Origin: Firmicutes bacterium UBA4916
Lineage (GTDB): Bacteria; Bacillota; Clostridia; Tissierellales; Tepidimicrobiaceae
Direction: 5' to 3'
Length of the DNA: 55,448 nucleotides
NCBI GenBank assembly: GCA_002398845.1
Contig: DHBY01000098.1
Coordinates: 1,738 to 57,185 of the forward strand
Part shown: piece after piece, positions 35,331-44,306 of the stretch
How the letters are laid out: every line of letters begins with the position of its first letter
Position numbering within the stretch: position 1 is the first letter of the stretch
The notes under the pieces: model-generated
Seen by the model: only the letters and a program-made list of their open reading frames with translations
Told to the model about the DNA's origin: nothing
The model's database searches: none
Program-made: the position numbers and the translations under genes

Positions 35331-36194
35331 CTAAGTTATAATAATGTCTAAAATTCGTTCTAAATCCTCTTCTCCATAATATTCGATTTCAATTTTACCC
35401 CCGTCTTTTTTAGTAGATAATTTCACCTTGGTTCCCAATACCATCATTAATTTTTCTTCAATCTCATCAACAAAAGGATCTTTTTTAACACTTTTAGTTT
35501 TTTGATTCTTTTTACCTACGTTTTTAACCATTTTTTCTGTATCCCGAACATTCATTTTATTGTTTACTATTGATCCAGCCGCTTTTAAACGTTCTTCCTT
35601 ATTGCCTATACTGAGCAAAGCTCTACCATGGCCACTAGTCATTTGACCTTTAGCGATATAATCAATTATTTCTTTATCCAGATTAAGCAATCTAACACTA
35701 TTAGCAATATAAGATCTGCTTTTGCCTATTTCCTTTGCAACTTGTTCTTGTGTTAAACCATAGTCCTCCATAAGACTTTTATATGCATATGCTTCTTCCA
35801 TTGGATTTAAGTTTTCCCTTTGTATATTTTCAATTAAGGCAAGTTTCTGAGCTTGTTTGTCATCTACATCTTTTATAATACAAGGTATTTCCGTTAGTTT
35901 TGCTAGCTTTGCAGCCCTCCATCTTCTTTCTCCAGCGATTATTTCATATTTATTATCCTTGTTTCTGACTACTATAGGCTGTATAACTCCATACTGTTCT
36001 ATAGAATCTTTAAGTTCTTCTAAAGATTCTTCTTCAAATTCTTGCCTAGGTTGGCTTTCATTAGGTTCTATTAGTGATAATTTAATATTCAATATAGATT
36101 CTTTTTCTATTTCCTCATTTAGCAAATCTGCTATGGGCTCATCTGGTATCAGTGCTGCTAACCCCTTACCTAGACCTCTTTTCTTTGCAACCAA
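35331..36194 (-). CDS. parB: Chromosome-partitioning protein ParB (Spo0J)
   Basis: A 287-residue ParB. The CTP-binding motif GERR is at 88-91, the helix-turn-helix TQEQVAKEIGKSRSYIANSVRLL at about 148-170, and the TSGHGRALL stretch follows at 186-194. It loads onto parS and spreads as a CTP-dependent sliding clamp. R160 and the G in SGHG are the ParB-type specificity positions. The start is TTG, immediately after the parA stop codon, so the two are translationally coupled. Confidence 0.96.
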   Translation of the reverse strand: MVAKKRGLGKGLAALIPDEPIADLLNEEIEKESILNIKLSLIEPNESQPRQEFEEESLEELKDSIEQYGVIQPIVVRNKDNKYEIIAGERRWRAAKLAKLTEIPCIIKDVDDKQAQKLALIENIQRENLNPMEEAYAYKSLMEDYGLTQEQVAKEIGKSRSYIANSVRLLNLDKEIIDYIAKGQMTSGHGRALLSIGNKEERLKAAGSIVNNKMNVRDTEKMVKNVGKKNQKTKSVKKDPFVDEIEEKLMMVLGTKVKLSTKKDGGKIEIEYYGEEDLERILDIIIT

Positions 36195-36968
36195 CTATAT
36201 AACCTCCTCTTGTAAATACAAAAATTCTTCAGCCAATTCGCTATAGGCCTCTGCCCCTTTAGATTTTGGATCATAATCTATAACAGACAAACCATAGCTA
36301 GGGGCCTCTGCTAACCGTACATTACGAGGTATAATAGAAGTATAGACTTTACCTTTAAAATATTTTTTCACCTCATCTACCACTTGAATTGATAGGTTTG
36401 TCCTTCCATCAAACATACTTAGAACTACACCTTCTATCTCTAAATCCGGATTTAAACTTCTTTTTACAAGCATTATAGTATCTACCAATTGACTTACACC
36501 TTCTAAAGCATAATATTCACATTGAATAGGTATCAATACACTATGGGATGCAGATAAACCATTAATGCTTAATAGTCCAAGAGAAGGAGGACAGTCAATT
36601 AAAATATAATCATAGTTATTTTCTATATTCTCTATTAACTTTTTTAAGACTAGTTCTCTGTTATTCATTTCTATTAGTTCTATTTCTGCTCCTGCTAAAT
36701 CAACATTAGAAGGTATTATGTCAACATTTTCTGCGGAAGTTTTTTGTCGGATTTTTTTTAGGTCTATTCCATTAATCAATCCATCATAAATAGAGAGTTT
36801 TAAATCATTTTTATCTACTCCAATGCCACTAGTTGCATTACCCTGAGGATCTACGTCTATAATCAATATTTTTTTATTAAGTTTTCCTAGTGCTGCAGCT
36901 AAATTTATAACTGTTGTGGTCTTTCCCACTCCGCCTTTTTGATTAAATATGGTAATTACCCGTGCCAT
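36195..36968 (-). CDS. parA: Chromosome-partitioning ATPase ParA (Soj)
   Basis: A 257-residue ParA-type ATPase. The deviant Walker A motif KGGVGKTTTVIN is at about residues 11-22, and DVDPQGNATSGIG and LIDCPPSLGLLS follow. It binds DNA nonspecifically as an ATP dimer and works with ParB; Soj also regulates DnaA. RBS GGGAG. First gene of the parAB pair. Confidence 0.96.
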   Translation of the reverse strand: MARVITIFNQKGGVGKTTTVINLAAALGKLNKKILIIDVDPQGNATSGIGVDKNDLKLSIYDGLINGIDLKKIRQKTSAENVDIIPSNVDLAGAEIELIEMNNRELVLKKLIENIENNYDYILIDCPPSLGLLSINGLSASHSVLIPIQCEYYALEGVSQLVDTIMLVKRSLNPDLEIEGVVLSMFDGRTNLSIQVVDEVKKYFKGKVYTSIIPRNVRLAEAPSYGLSVIDYDPKSKGAEAYSELAEEFLYLQEEVI

Positions 36969-37051
36969 TTTTACACTCCCATGATATTATTCTTTATTAT
37001 ATAATATCAGATTAAAAGGATAAAATGAAATTATTTTGAAAATATTATAAA

Positions 37052-37067
37052 TGTTTTACGTAAAACA
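37052..37067. promoter_or_regulatory. parS-like variant palindrome
   Basis: TGTTTTACGTAAAACA is a perfect palindrome that differs from parS only by a symmetrical pair of changes (C-to-T at position 6 and the mirrored G-to-A at 11). It lies between parA and noc. It could be a Noc- or ParB-bound variant site. Confidence 0.5.
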
Positions 37068-37143
37068 TTTATTTATTAACCTTATTATTAAGATTATATT
37101 ATATTGTAAATATTTTGTGTAATCCAATATTTGTTAAACTAAA

Positions 37144-37187
37144 AAAGGAATCCAAAATGTTTCACGTGAAACATTTTGGATTCCTTT
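37144..37187 (-). terminator. noc terminator formed around a parS site
   Basis: A 44-bp perfect palindrome with no loop bases. Its outer arms are AAAGGAATCCAAAATG, and its centre (37158-37173) is the exact parS consensus TGTTTCACGTGAAACA. The leftward transcript continues into TTTTTT. The arm ends overlap the noc stop codon. It therefore combines a ParB site with a Rho-independent terminator. Confidence 0.85.
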
Positions 37188-37980
37188 ATTTCTTAGGTAT
37201 TTTAATAGTTACCTCTACATATTCGCCTTTATCCTTTTCTAAATACTCAGCCTCTACTCCGCTTTCTTTTATTGCTGTATAGGCATTTTTAATTGTATTT
37301 AAATAAATTCGAGTACTTATCAATCCTTTTATATTTTGTTTTTCTTCCTTTGTATCGTCCCTAGTTAAATCATTTAATATAGAATCAACTAAGTTTTCTG
37401 CTTTACTTACATTTAAGTCGTTTTTAATTATCTTATCTAGTACTTCCCTTTTTAAATCATCACCTGGCAATTTTAATAAAGCTCGTCCATGCCTTTCCGT
37501 TAGGCTGTTTTCCAATAAATCTTTTTTAATATCATCTGGTAACTTTAATAGCCTTAATTTATTTGCTATAGTGGACTGGCTTTTCCCCATCTTTTCCGCT
37601 AATTGCTGTTGTGTAAAACCATGATCAATTATTAAATTATAATAGCCTTCCGCTTCTTCAATAAAATTTAAATCTTCTCTCTGCAAATTTTCAATTAAAG
37701 CCATCATGGCTGATTCATTATCTCTGTATTCTACTATAATAGCAGGTATTTCATCAAGCTCTGCTAGTTCTGATGCTCTAAGTCTTCTCTCTCCAGCTAT
37801 TAACTCATAGTTATCATTTTGCAGCTTTCTAACGCTTATAGGCTGGATTAATCCAAAGGACTTTATAGATTGGCTCAACTCTTCTAAAGATTTCTTGTTG
37901 AAATCTTTTCTTGGCTGATATGGATTTGGTCTAATTGATCCTATAGGAATATACTTTATTTCTGGTTGTATGTTTTTCAT
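37186..37980 (-). CDS. noc: Nucleoid occlusion protein Noc (ParB paralogue)
   Basis: A 264-residue ParB-family protein. The CTP-binding GERR is at 63-66, and the helix-turn-helix FTQQQLAEKMGKSQSTIANKLRLL at 122-145. At the positions that separate Noc from ParB in Bacillus it has Q135, K141 and R163 (TERHGRALLK), the Noc-type set. Noc binds membrane and DNA and blocks septum formation over the nucleoid. The start is ATG at 37980 after GAGGG. Confidence 0.85.
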   Translation of the reverse strand: MKNIQPEIKYIPIGSIRPNPYQPRKDFNKKSLEELSQSIKSFGLIQPISVRKLQNDNYELIAGERRLRASELAELDEIPAIIVEYRDNESAMMALIENLQREDLNFIEEAEGYYNLIIDHGFTQQQLAEKMGKSQSTIANKLRLLKLPDDIKKDLLENSLTERHGRALLKLPGDDLKREVLDKIIKNDLNVSKAENLVDSILNDLTRDDTKEEKQNIKGLISTRIYLNTIKNAYTAIKESGVEAEYLEKDKGEYVEVTIKIPKK

Positions 37981-38091
37981 TATTATCCCTCTTCTCAATA
38001 GACATTATAGTAATCTTTATATTCTATATTCTATAAAATAAAATTATTTCCTTCATATTGCCCAAACTTTTTATCGTCAAATTCTTTCTAA

Positions 38092-38808
38092 TTACAACGG
38101 TTTTTTCTTAGGCTTGCCTCCCCCTCTAGGGTATTTTGGCGAAGTTTCTTTTACTTTTTCTATTATTATCAAACTATGGGTTATATTGCTTTGGGGAAGC
38201 ATAAAGGTTTTTACATCTATTACCCTACCACCTAGTATTCCTATTCCCTTTTTAGCTTCCATTAACTCTTCTTCGATTTCAGAACCCTTCATAGCAATAA
38301 AATACCCACCTACTTTTACAAAAGGTAATGCATATTCAGAAAGGGTATTTAGTGAAGCCACTGCTCTTGAAATTGCAATATCATATTTCTCTCTATAGTT
38401 CTCATCTCTTCCCAATTCTTCAGCTCTACCATGGATTGCAATAATACTTTTAAGCCCTAATCTATCTATTACTTCATCTAAAAATGTAATTCTTTTATTT
38501 AAACTATCCAATAATACTATATCTAAATCTTCATTAACAATTTTTAGTGGAATACCTGGGAATCCTCCACCTGTGCCTATATCAATTACTTTAATTTTTT
38601 TATTAAATAGATTTGTTGTAAAAGGAGTTATACTATCAATAAAATGTTTTACATCAATTTCCATATCATCTGTTATAGAAGTAATATTTATTTTTTGATT
38701 CCACTCCTTTAATAGTTCTTTATATAATATAAATTTATCTTCCTTATCTTTTGTTAAATAAATTCCTAATGTTTTTGCTCCATCAATTAATGTATTCACA
38801 TTAGTCAT
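38092..38808 (-). CDS. rsmG: 16S rRNA (guanine527-N7)-methyltransferase RsmG
   Basis: A 238-residue SAM methyltransferase. Motif I VIDIGTGGGFPGIPLKI and the conserved ISRAVASLN near residue 135 are seen. It methylates G527 of 16S rRNA; loss gives low-level streptomycin resistance in known bacteria. It overlaps mnmG by 8 bp. Basic C-terminus (RGGGKPKKKPL). Confidence 0.96.
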   Translation of the reverse strand: MTNVNTLIDGAKTLGIYLTKDKEDKFILYKELLKEWNQKINITSITDDMEIDVKHFIDSITPFTTNLFNKKIKVIDIGTGGGFPGIPLKIVNEDLDIVLLDSLNKRITFLDEVIDRLGLKSIIAIHGRAEELGRDENYREKYDIAISRAVASLNTLSEYALPFVKVGGYFIAMKGSEIEEELMEAKKGIGILGGRVIDVKTFMLPQSNITHSLIIIEKVKETSPKYPRGGGKPKKKPL

Positions 38809-40714
38809 TGTCTTCCCCTTTCACTCTTCTTCTTTTTTGCTCTAAATAGATTAGCAAAACATTTATATCTGCAGGGCTTATTCCTGAAATCCTCGAAGCT
38901 TGACCTACGGAACCTGGTCTTATTTGGTTTAGTTTCTGTTTAGCTTCATTACTTAGCCCATTTATTTCATCATAGTTTTGATTTTCTTCTAGTCTTTTTC
39001 CTTCTAATTTTTTAAATTGTTCTATTTGTGCCATTTGTTTTTTAATATATCCTTCATATTTAATCTGGGTTTCAACTTGAAGTCTAATCTCTCTTGGTAA
39101 TTCTTTTCTATCTTTATCTAAGCCTTTTAAAGTTTCGTAACTAAGCTCTGGCCTCTTAATTAAATCATGTAAACTAATAGCAGTCTTTAAAGGTGTACTA
39201 TTTAAACTTATCAAAAAATCATTTGTTGCTTTTGTAGGTGTTACATGGATGGATTTTAATCTGTCTAGTTCAGATTCTATCAGTTCTTTCTTCTTTATAG
39301 TCTTTTTATATCTATCTTCAGATACAAGACCGATATCATAACCTTTTTGGGTTAATCTTAAATCTGCATTATCCTGTCTTAAAGTTAATCTATACTCGGC
39401 TCTAGAAGTCATCATCCTGTAGGGCTCATTAGTCCCTTTTGTGACTAAATCATCAATTAATACTCCAATATATGCCTCTGATCTATCAAGGATAAAAGGT
39501 TCCTTACCTTTTATATTCATAACTCCATTAATTCCAGCAATTAATCCTTGAGCCGCTGCTTCCTCATAACCTGAAGAACCATTTATCTGACCTGCAAAAA
39601 ATAGATTATTTATCTCCTTATGCTCTAAAGTTCGCTTAAGTATAGTAGGATCAATACAATCATATTCAATACCATAAGCGGATCTCATAAATTGAACTTT
39701 TTCTAAACCAATAATAGTCTTATACATTTGTAGTTGAACTTCTTCAGGTAAAGTTGAACTAACTCCTTGAACATACATTTCCTTAGTGCTAAGGCCTTCT
39801 GGTTCAATAAATACCTGATGTCTTTCTTTATCAGCGAATCTTACGACCTTATCTTCAATAGAAGGACAATACCTCGGTCCTATACCCTCAATCTCGCCTG
39901 AATACATAGGTGAACGAAATAGGTTTTCCCTAATTATTTCATGAGTCTTTTTAGTTGTATATGTCAAATAGCAAGGCACTTGTTCTATATCAAATTCTTT
40001 ATCCATATTTAAAAATGAGAAGGGTATTATTTCTTCATCTCCTGGCTGTATTTCCATTTTTGAATAATCTATACTATCACCATGTACCCTTGCTGGAGTT
40101 CCTGTCTTAAATCTTCTTAAATTAATACCTATTTTTGTTAAAGAATCTGAAAGATGATTTGAAGGTGATAACCCACCAGGTCCACTAGAATAATTTACTT
40201 CTCCCATAAATATTCTTCCCTTTAAATATGTCCCAGTAGCAAGTATTACTACTTTACTATAATAAGTTGCTCCAGTCCTTGTTACTATTCCTTTTACCCT
40301 ACTATCTTCTACTAAAATGTCTACCACTTCACCCTGTTTTAAAGTAAGATTTTTTTGATTTTCTAATACCTTCTTCATCTCAGTATGATATTTTTTCTTA
40401 TCAGCTTGAACCCTTAGAGAATGAACAGCAGGGCCCTTCGATGTATTTAGCATTCTGCTTTGAATAAAGGATTTATCTATATTTAAGGCCATTTCTCCCC
40501 CTAATGCATCTATTTCTCTAACTAAATGACCTTTTCCTGTTCCTCCAATATTAGGATTACATGGCATATCCCCTATGGACTCAAGGCTCATAGTAAGCAT
40601 TAATGTTTTCATTCCCATTCTACTGCTAGCTAAAGCAGCTTCACAGCCAGCATGACCAGCGCCAATGACTATAATATCATAATCACCTGCATGAAACTTT
40701 TTTGTTTCTTTCAT
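38801..40714 (-). CDS. mnmG: tRNA uridine-5-carboxymethylaminomethyl modification enzyme MnmG
   Basis: A 637-residue FAD-dependent enzyme. The FAD loop IVIGAGHAGCEAALA is at about 15-29, and PCNPNIGGTGKGHL and SGPGGLSPSNHLSDSL are family hallmarks. With MnmE it modifies the wobble uridine of tRNAs. RBS AGGTG. Overlaps rsmG downstream. Confidence 0.97.
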   Translation of the reverse strand: MKETKKFHAGDYDIIVIGAGHAGCEAALASSRMGMKTLMLTMSLESIGDMPCNPNIGGTGKGHLVREIDALGGEMALNIDKSFIQSRMLNTSKGPAVHSLRVQADKKKYHTEMKKVLENQKNLTLKQGEVVDILVEDSRVKGIVTRTGATYYSKVVILATGTYLKGRIFMGEVNYSSGPGGLSPSNHLSDSLTKIGINLRRFKTGTPARVHGDSIDYSKMEIQPGDEEIIPFSFLNMDKEFDIEQVPCYLTYTTKKTHEIIRENLFRSPMYSGEIEGIGPRYCPSIEDKVVRFADKERHQVFIEPEGLSTKEMYVQGVSSTLPEEVQLQMYKTIIGLEKVQFMRSAYGIEYDCIDPTILKRTLEHKEINNLFFAGQINGSSGYEEAAAQGLIAGINGVMNIKGKEPFILDRSEAYIGVLIDDLVTKGTNEPYRMMTSRAEYRLTLRQDNADLRLTQKGYDIGLVSEDRYKKTIKKKELIESELDRLKSIHVTPTKATNDFLISLNSTPLKTAISLHDLIKRPELSYETLKGLDKDRKELPREIRLQVETQIKYEGYIKKQMAQIEQFKKLEGKRLEENQNYDEINGLSNEAKQKLNQIRPGSVGQASRISGISPADINVLLIYLEQKRRRVKGEDND

Positions 40715-40736
40715 ACTTTACACCTCGTTATATAAA

Positions 40737-42116
40737 CTATTTACCGATACAAAATTCTTGAAAAATCTTATCCAATATATCTTCTCCTACAGTATCGCCA
40801 GAAATCTCTCCTAGGTTTTCCCAGCAGTTCTTTATATCTACTTCTATACAGTCTAAAGGTATATTTGACATAATACCGCCAAGCCCATCTTCAATATTTT
40901 TCTTAGCTTTAATAAGCTGGTTTTTATGTCGCATATTTGTCACTATAGTATCGCTCTTTATATCTATTTCTCCTGTATAAAACATATCCTTAATCGCTGT
41001 TTCCAATTTATCTACACCTATTCCTTTAGTAATAGATGTGGTAATTATCTCTTTATTAGGTAATAAACCTTTTAAATAATCCTCATCATATTCATTGGGG
41101 AGATCTAATTTATTTAGTAAAATAATTGCTCTTTTGTTTTTAACTATATCTATAATTTCATAGTCTTCCTGAGTTAAGCTTTCTGAGGCATCAAATACCG
41201 CAATTATCAAATCAGCTCTGTCTACCATATCCTTAGCCTTATCTACCCCTAATTTTTCTACCAAATTTTCGGTTGTTCTTATACCTGCAGTATCAACAAG
41301 CTTTAAAGGAATACCGTCTATATTTACATATTCTTCGATAATATCTCTAGTGGTTCCAGGTATATTTGTAACAATAGCTCTGTTTTCTCTTAATATAGCA
41401 TTTAGTAAAGAGGATTTTCCTACATTAGGTTTTCCTAATATAACCGTATTTAAACCATCCCTAAGAATTGTTCCCCTATCAGCTGTACTCAAAAGTTTAT
41501 CAATCTCATCTTTAACCTTATTTGCCTTATCTTCTAGTTCATCATAGGTAAAACTTTCAACATCTTCGTCTGGAAAATCAATAGATACTTCAATATGTGC
41601 AATCATTTCCAATAAAATATCTCTAATTTTCCCAACCTTATCCGATATATTTCCTTCTAATTGATTTAATGAAACTTGAAAAGATTTATCCGTCTTTGCC
41701 TTAATCATATCTATAACAGCTTCTGCCTGGGATAAATCTAGTCTTCCATTTAAAAACGCTCTCTTAGTAAATTCTCCTCTTTCTGCTAATCTTGCCCCAT
41801 GCTCCAATGTTAGTTCTAATATTTTTTTAACAGGTATAATACCGCCATGACAGTATATCTCCACCATATTTTCTCTAGTATAGGTATATGGACTTTTCAT
41901 GAAGGTAATTAACACCTCATCTATTATTTCATCGTTTTTAGGATTTATTATATGTCCATAAATCAACTTTCTATTTTCCCCTTGTTCTAAAGTATTACCT
42001 TTATTACCCTTAAATAAGCAATTTCCTATGTCTATAGCATTCTTTCCACTTAATCTTACAATTCCGATTCCTGCTTCTCCTATAGCGGTAGAAATAGCTG
42101 CAATTGTATCAGTCAT
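40737..42116 (-). CDS. mnmE: tRNA modification GTPase MnmE
   Basis: A 459-residue GTPase. The N-terminal tetrahydrofolate-binding domain (DTIAAISTAIGEAGIGIVRLSG) precedes the helical and G domains. G1 is GKPNVGKSSLLNAI at about residues 228-241, NKLD is the G4 motif, and the C-terminal CIGK carries the conserved cysteine. It works with MnmG. 22 bp upstream of mnmG. Confidence 0.97.
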   Translation of the reverse strand: MTDTIAAISTAIGEAGIGIVRLSGKNAIDIGNCLFKGNKGNTLEQGENRKLIYGHIINPKNDEIIDEVLITFMKSPYTYTRENMVEIYCHGGIIPVKKILELTLEHGARLAERGEFTKRAFLNGRLDLSQAEAVIDMIKAKTDKSFQVSLNQLEGNISDKVGKIRDILLEMIAHIEVSIDFPDEDVESFTYDELEDKANKVKDEIDKLLSTADRGTILRDGLNTVILGKPNVGKSSLLNAILRENRAIVTNIPGTTRDIIEEYVNIDGIPLKLVDTAGIRTTENLVEKLGVDKAKDMVDRADLIIAVFDASESLTQEDYEIIDIVKNKRAIILLNKLDLPNEYDEDYLKGLLPNKEIITTSITKGIGVDKLETAIKDMFYTGEIDIKSDTIVTNMRHKNQLIKAKKNIEDGLGGIMSNIPLDCIEVDIKNCWENLGEISGDTVGEDILDKIFQEFCIGK

Positions 42117-42147
42117 TTTCTCACCTTACCTTTCTTTACAAAAGAGA

Positions 42148-42168
42148 AACCCAGTATAGCACTGGGTT
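42148..42168 (-). terminator. Hairpin after jag
   Basis: AACCCAGT / ACTGGGTT stem with a small loop, followed leftward by CTCTTTTG. It lies between jag and mnmE. Confidence 0.6.
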
Positions 42169-42176
42169 CTAAACAA

Positions 42177-42803
42177 TTATTTTACTTGAATAACAACTCT
42201 TCTATAAGGCTCATCACCTTCGCTATGAGTAGTGATATTTTCCACATGTTGTAATGCCGAATGAATAATCCTTCTTTCATAAGGATTCATTGGTTCAAGT
42301 CTTATTGGCCTTTTACTATACTTGGCTTTTTCAGCCATCTTATTTGCTAACCTAATCAACGTTTCTTCTCTTTTTTTTCTATATCCTTTGACATCTACAA
42401 TTACCTTTATATAATTATCTTTGTTTTTATTAATTGCTAGACTTAATAAATATTGAATAGCATCTAAAGTATTTCCTCTTTTGCCAATTACAATCCCCAT
42501 ATCTGACGAACTAATATCAGTTATATCTATAAATAAAGATGAATCCTCTTTCTTAACTAAACAGCTACCTTTAACATTCATGGATGAAAGTATTCTATTC
42601 AAAAAGTTTTCTGCAATTTCTATAGGGTCATATATTACTGTTACTTTAACCGTAGCATCTTTAGAGCCTATTAATCCAAACAATCCCCTACTAGGCTCTT
42701 CAATCACTTCCACTTGAACATCATCCTTATTTACGCCCAATTCCTTTAAAGCTTCGTCAATAGCTTCATCAACAGTTTTTGAAACCTTCACAACAGACTT
42801 CAT
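42177..42803 (-). CDS. jag: RNA-binding protein Jag (KhpB/SpoIIIJ-associated)
   Basis: A 208-residue protein. An N-terminal Jag domain (VSKTVDEAIDEALKELG) is followed by KH (GIVIGKRGNTLDAIQYLLSL) and C-terminal R3H (RRIIHSALQHVENITTHSEG) domains. With a KhpA partner it binds RNA and affects cell division in known bacteria. The start is ATG at 42803, one base after the yidC stop codon; an earlier in-frame ATG lies inside yidC. Confidence 0.93.
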   Translation of the reverse strand: MKSVVKVSKTVDEAIDEALKELGVNKDDVQVEVIEEPSRGLFGLIGSKDATVKVTVIYDPIEIAENFLNRILSSMNVKGSCLVKKEDSSLFIDITDISSSDMGIVIGKRGNTLDAIQYLLSLAINKNKDNYIKVIVDVKGYRKKREETLIRLANKMAEKAKYSKRPIRLEPMNPYERRIIHSALQHVENITTHSEGDEPYRRVVIQVK

Positions 42804-42804
42804 T

Positions 42805-43518
42805 CTATTTTGTCTCCTCCTTGTTTTCACCCAAAGACCTATTAGAAATCAATTGCTGAATTATTTGAAATATATTCCCTACGACCAAGTATATTCCTAT
42901 GCCAGCTGCAAGGGATCTTGCAAACATAAACATCATAAGAGGCAGAAATATGTTCATTACTTTTTGACTAGATTCAGTTTGAGGATTAGTTTCCACACTA
43001 CTAGACATAGTTTTACTTTGTAAATAAGTAGTTATTGCAGTTAAAAGAGGTATTCCCCATAAATAGGGGTCAGGCTGTTCTAAATTTGGAATCCATAAAA
43101 ATACTTTGCTAATAGCTGCATAAACATTTGGATCTTTAAAAACATATTTTATAGGATCCCTTAAAACATTAAAAAAAGCAATAATAATTGGAAACTGAAT
43201 AAGCAAAATTAAACACCCAGAGGCAGGATTATACTTATTTTCTTTATACACTTCCATCATCTTAGCCTGTTGGGTCTGTGGGTCATTTTTATATTTATTT
43301 TGAATTTCCTTTATTTTTGGTTGCAACTCATTCATTTTCTTTGTAGATTTACTTTGGTGCAAAGATATAGGTAAAAGAATAAGCTTAAAAATTATGGTAG
43401 TAACTATTATTGCAATAGCATAATAAGAAAACTTTTCTGGCTCTGTACCTACTTTTGAAACCAAATCGAATATAAACTTTAACAATCCTCCTAATAAATT
43501 GCCTAAAAAAGCCGTCAT
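42805..43518 (-). CDS. yidC: Membrane protein insertase YidC (SpoIIIJ-type)
   Basis: A 237-residue Oxa1/YidC insertase. An N-terminal helix precedes the cytoplasmic hairpin NELQPKIKEIQNKYKNDPQTQ. The conserved core helices and the PLLTAIT-type loop follow. No lipobox, so it is the short form without a lipid anchor. ATG at 43518 follows GGGGG; a TTG one codon earlier is also possible. Confidence 0.94.
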   Translation of the reverse strand: MTAFLGNLLGGLLKFIFDLVSKVGTEPEKFSYYAIAIIVTTIIFKLILLPISLHQSKSTKKMNELQPKIKEIQNKYKNDPQTQQAKMMEVYKENKYNPASGCLILLIQFPIIIAFFNVLRDPIKYVFKDPNVYAAISKVFLWIPNLEQPDPYLWGIPLLTAITTYLQSKTMSSSVETNPQTESSQKVMNIFLPLMMFMFARSLAAGIGIYLVVGNIFQIIQQLISNRSLGENKEETK

Positions 43519-43532
43519 CAATTAACCCCCTA

Positions 43533-43748
43533 TCATTTCAGCGGATCATATCCTCCTTCGTTAAATGGATGACATCTTAAAATCCTACCTATACTTAAAT
43601 AAGTCCCTTTAATAAAACCATACTTCATATAAGCTTCAATAGAATATTGTGAACAAGTCGGATAAAATCTGCAATTTCTTCCTATTAAGATATATCTAGA
43701 AATAAATTTTTGATAAAACTTTATTAATAAAATAGCTATCTTTGCCAT
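43533..43748 (-). CDS. yidD: Membrane protein insertion efficiency factor YidD
   Basis: A 71-residue protein with the family core YQKFISRYILIGRNCRFYPTCSQYSIEAY and CHPFNEGGYDP. It aids YidC-dependent insertion. Its ATG overlaps the rnpA stop codon as TAATG. Confidence 0.93.
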   Translation of the reverse strand: MAKIAILLIKFYQKFISRYILIGRNCRFYPTCSQYSIEAYMKYGFIKGTYLSIGRILRCHPFNEGGYDPLK

Positions 43749-44098
43749 TAATTTTCACCTTGATTTTTTAAAAGATTTCCTTTTACAAAAAGATGAAGCA
43801 TTGCACTTTCTAACTCCAAATACGTTATATTTACTACATTTTTTTTAGGTATGAATATTATATCATATCCTTCTTTAATATTATCAAAATTAAGTCTACA
43901 AATTTCTTTCATCCTTCTTCTGACCTTATTTCTTACCACACTATTTCCAACTTTTTTAGTAACAGAAAATCCTATTCTGGAATTTTTTAAGCCGTTTTTC
44001 TTCACATATAAAGTCAAATTCCTATTCCAATAGTTCTTACCTTTTTTATAGACTTTTTTGAAATCCTCATTAGTCCTCAATCTATATTCCTTATTCAT
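43748..44098 (-). CDS. rnpA: Ribonuclease P protein component RnpA
   Basis: A 116-residue basic protein that assists the RNase P RNA in maturing tRNA 5' ends. The RNR motif region RIGFSVTKKVGNSVVRNKVRRRMKEI is present. The start is ATG at 44098, after GAGGAGC; the frame opens 21 bp earlier. Confidence 0.94.
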   Translation of the reverse strand: MNKEYRLRTNEDFKKVYKKGKNYWNRNLTLYVKKNGLKNSRIGFSVTKKVGNSVVRNKVRRRMKEICRLNFDNIKEGYDIIFIPKKNVVNITYLELESAMLHLFVKGNLLKNQGEN

Positions 44099-44148
44099 TG
44101 CAATGCTCCTCATAAACACTCTTTAACAACTAATTTCAACATTTAATA

Positions 44149-44173
44149 AAAAGGCCACCTTAACTGCGGCCTT
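44149..44173 (-). terminator. Terminator of rpmH
   Basis: AAGGCC / GGCCTT stem with an 11-nt loop, followed leftward by TTTTATT; the stem begins at the rpmH stop codon. Confidence 0.7.
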
Positions 44174-44306
44174 ATGCTGTCAATTTTTTTCTACCTTTTC
44201 TTCTTCTTCTTTTGATTACCTCTCTACCTGATTTAGTACTCATTCTCTTTCTAAAGCCATGTTCTTTACTTCTCTGTCTCTTTTTTGGTTGATAAGTTCT
44301 TTTCAT
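44172..44306 (-). CDS. rpmH: 50S ribosomal protein L34
   Basis: A 44-residue highly basic protein beginning MKRTYQPKKRQRSKEHGFRK and ending RKKLTA. Standard length. It precedes rnpA, the normal order, and is transcribed away from oriC. Confidence 0.97.
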   Translation of the reverse strand: MKRTYQPKKRQRSKEHGFRKRMSTKSGREVIKRRRRKGRKKLTA

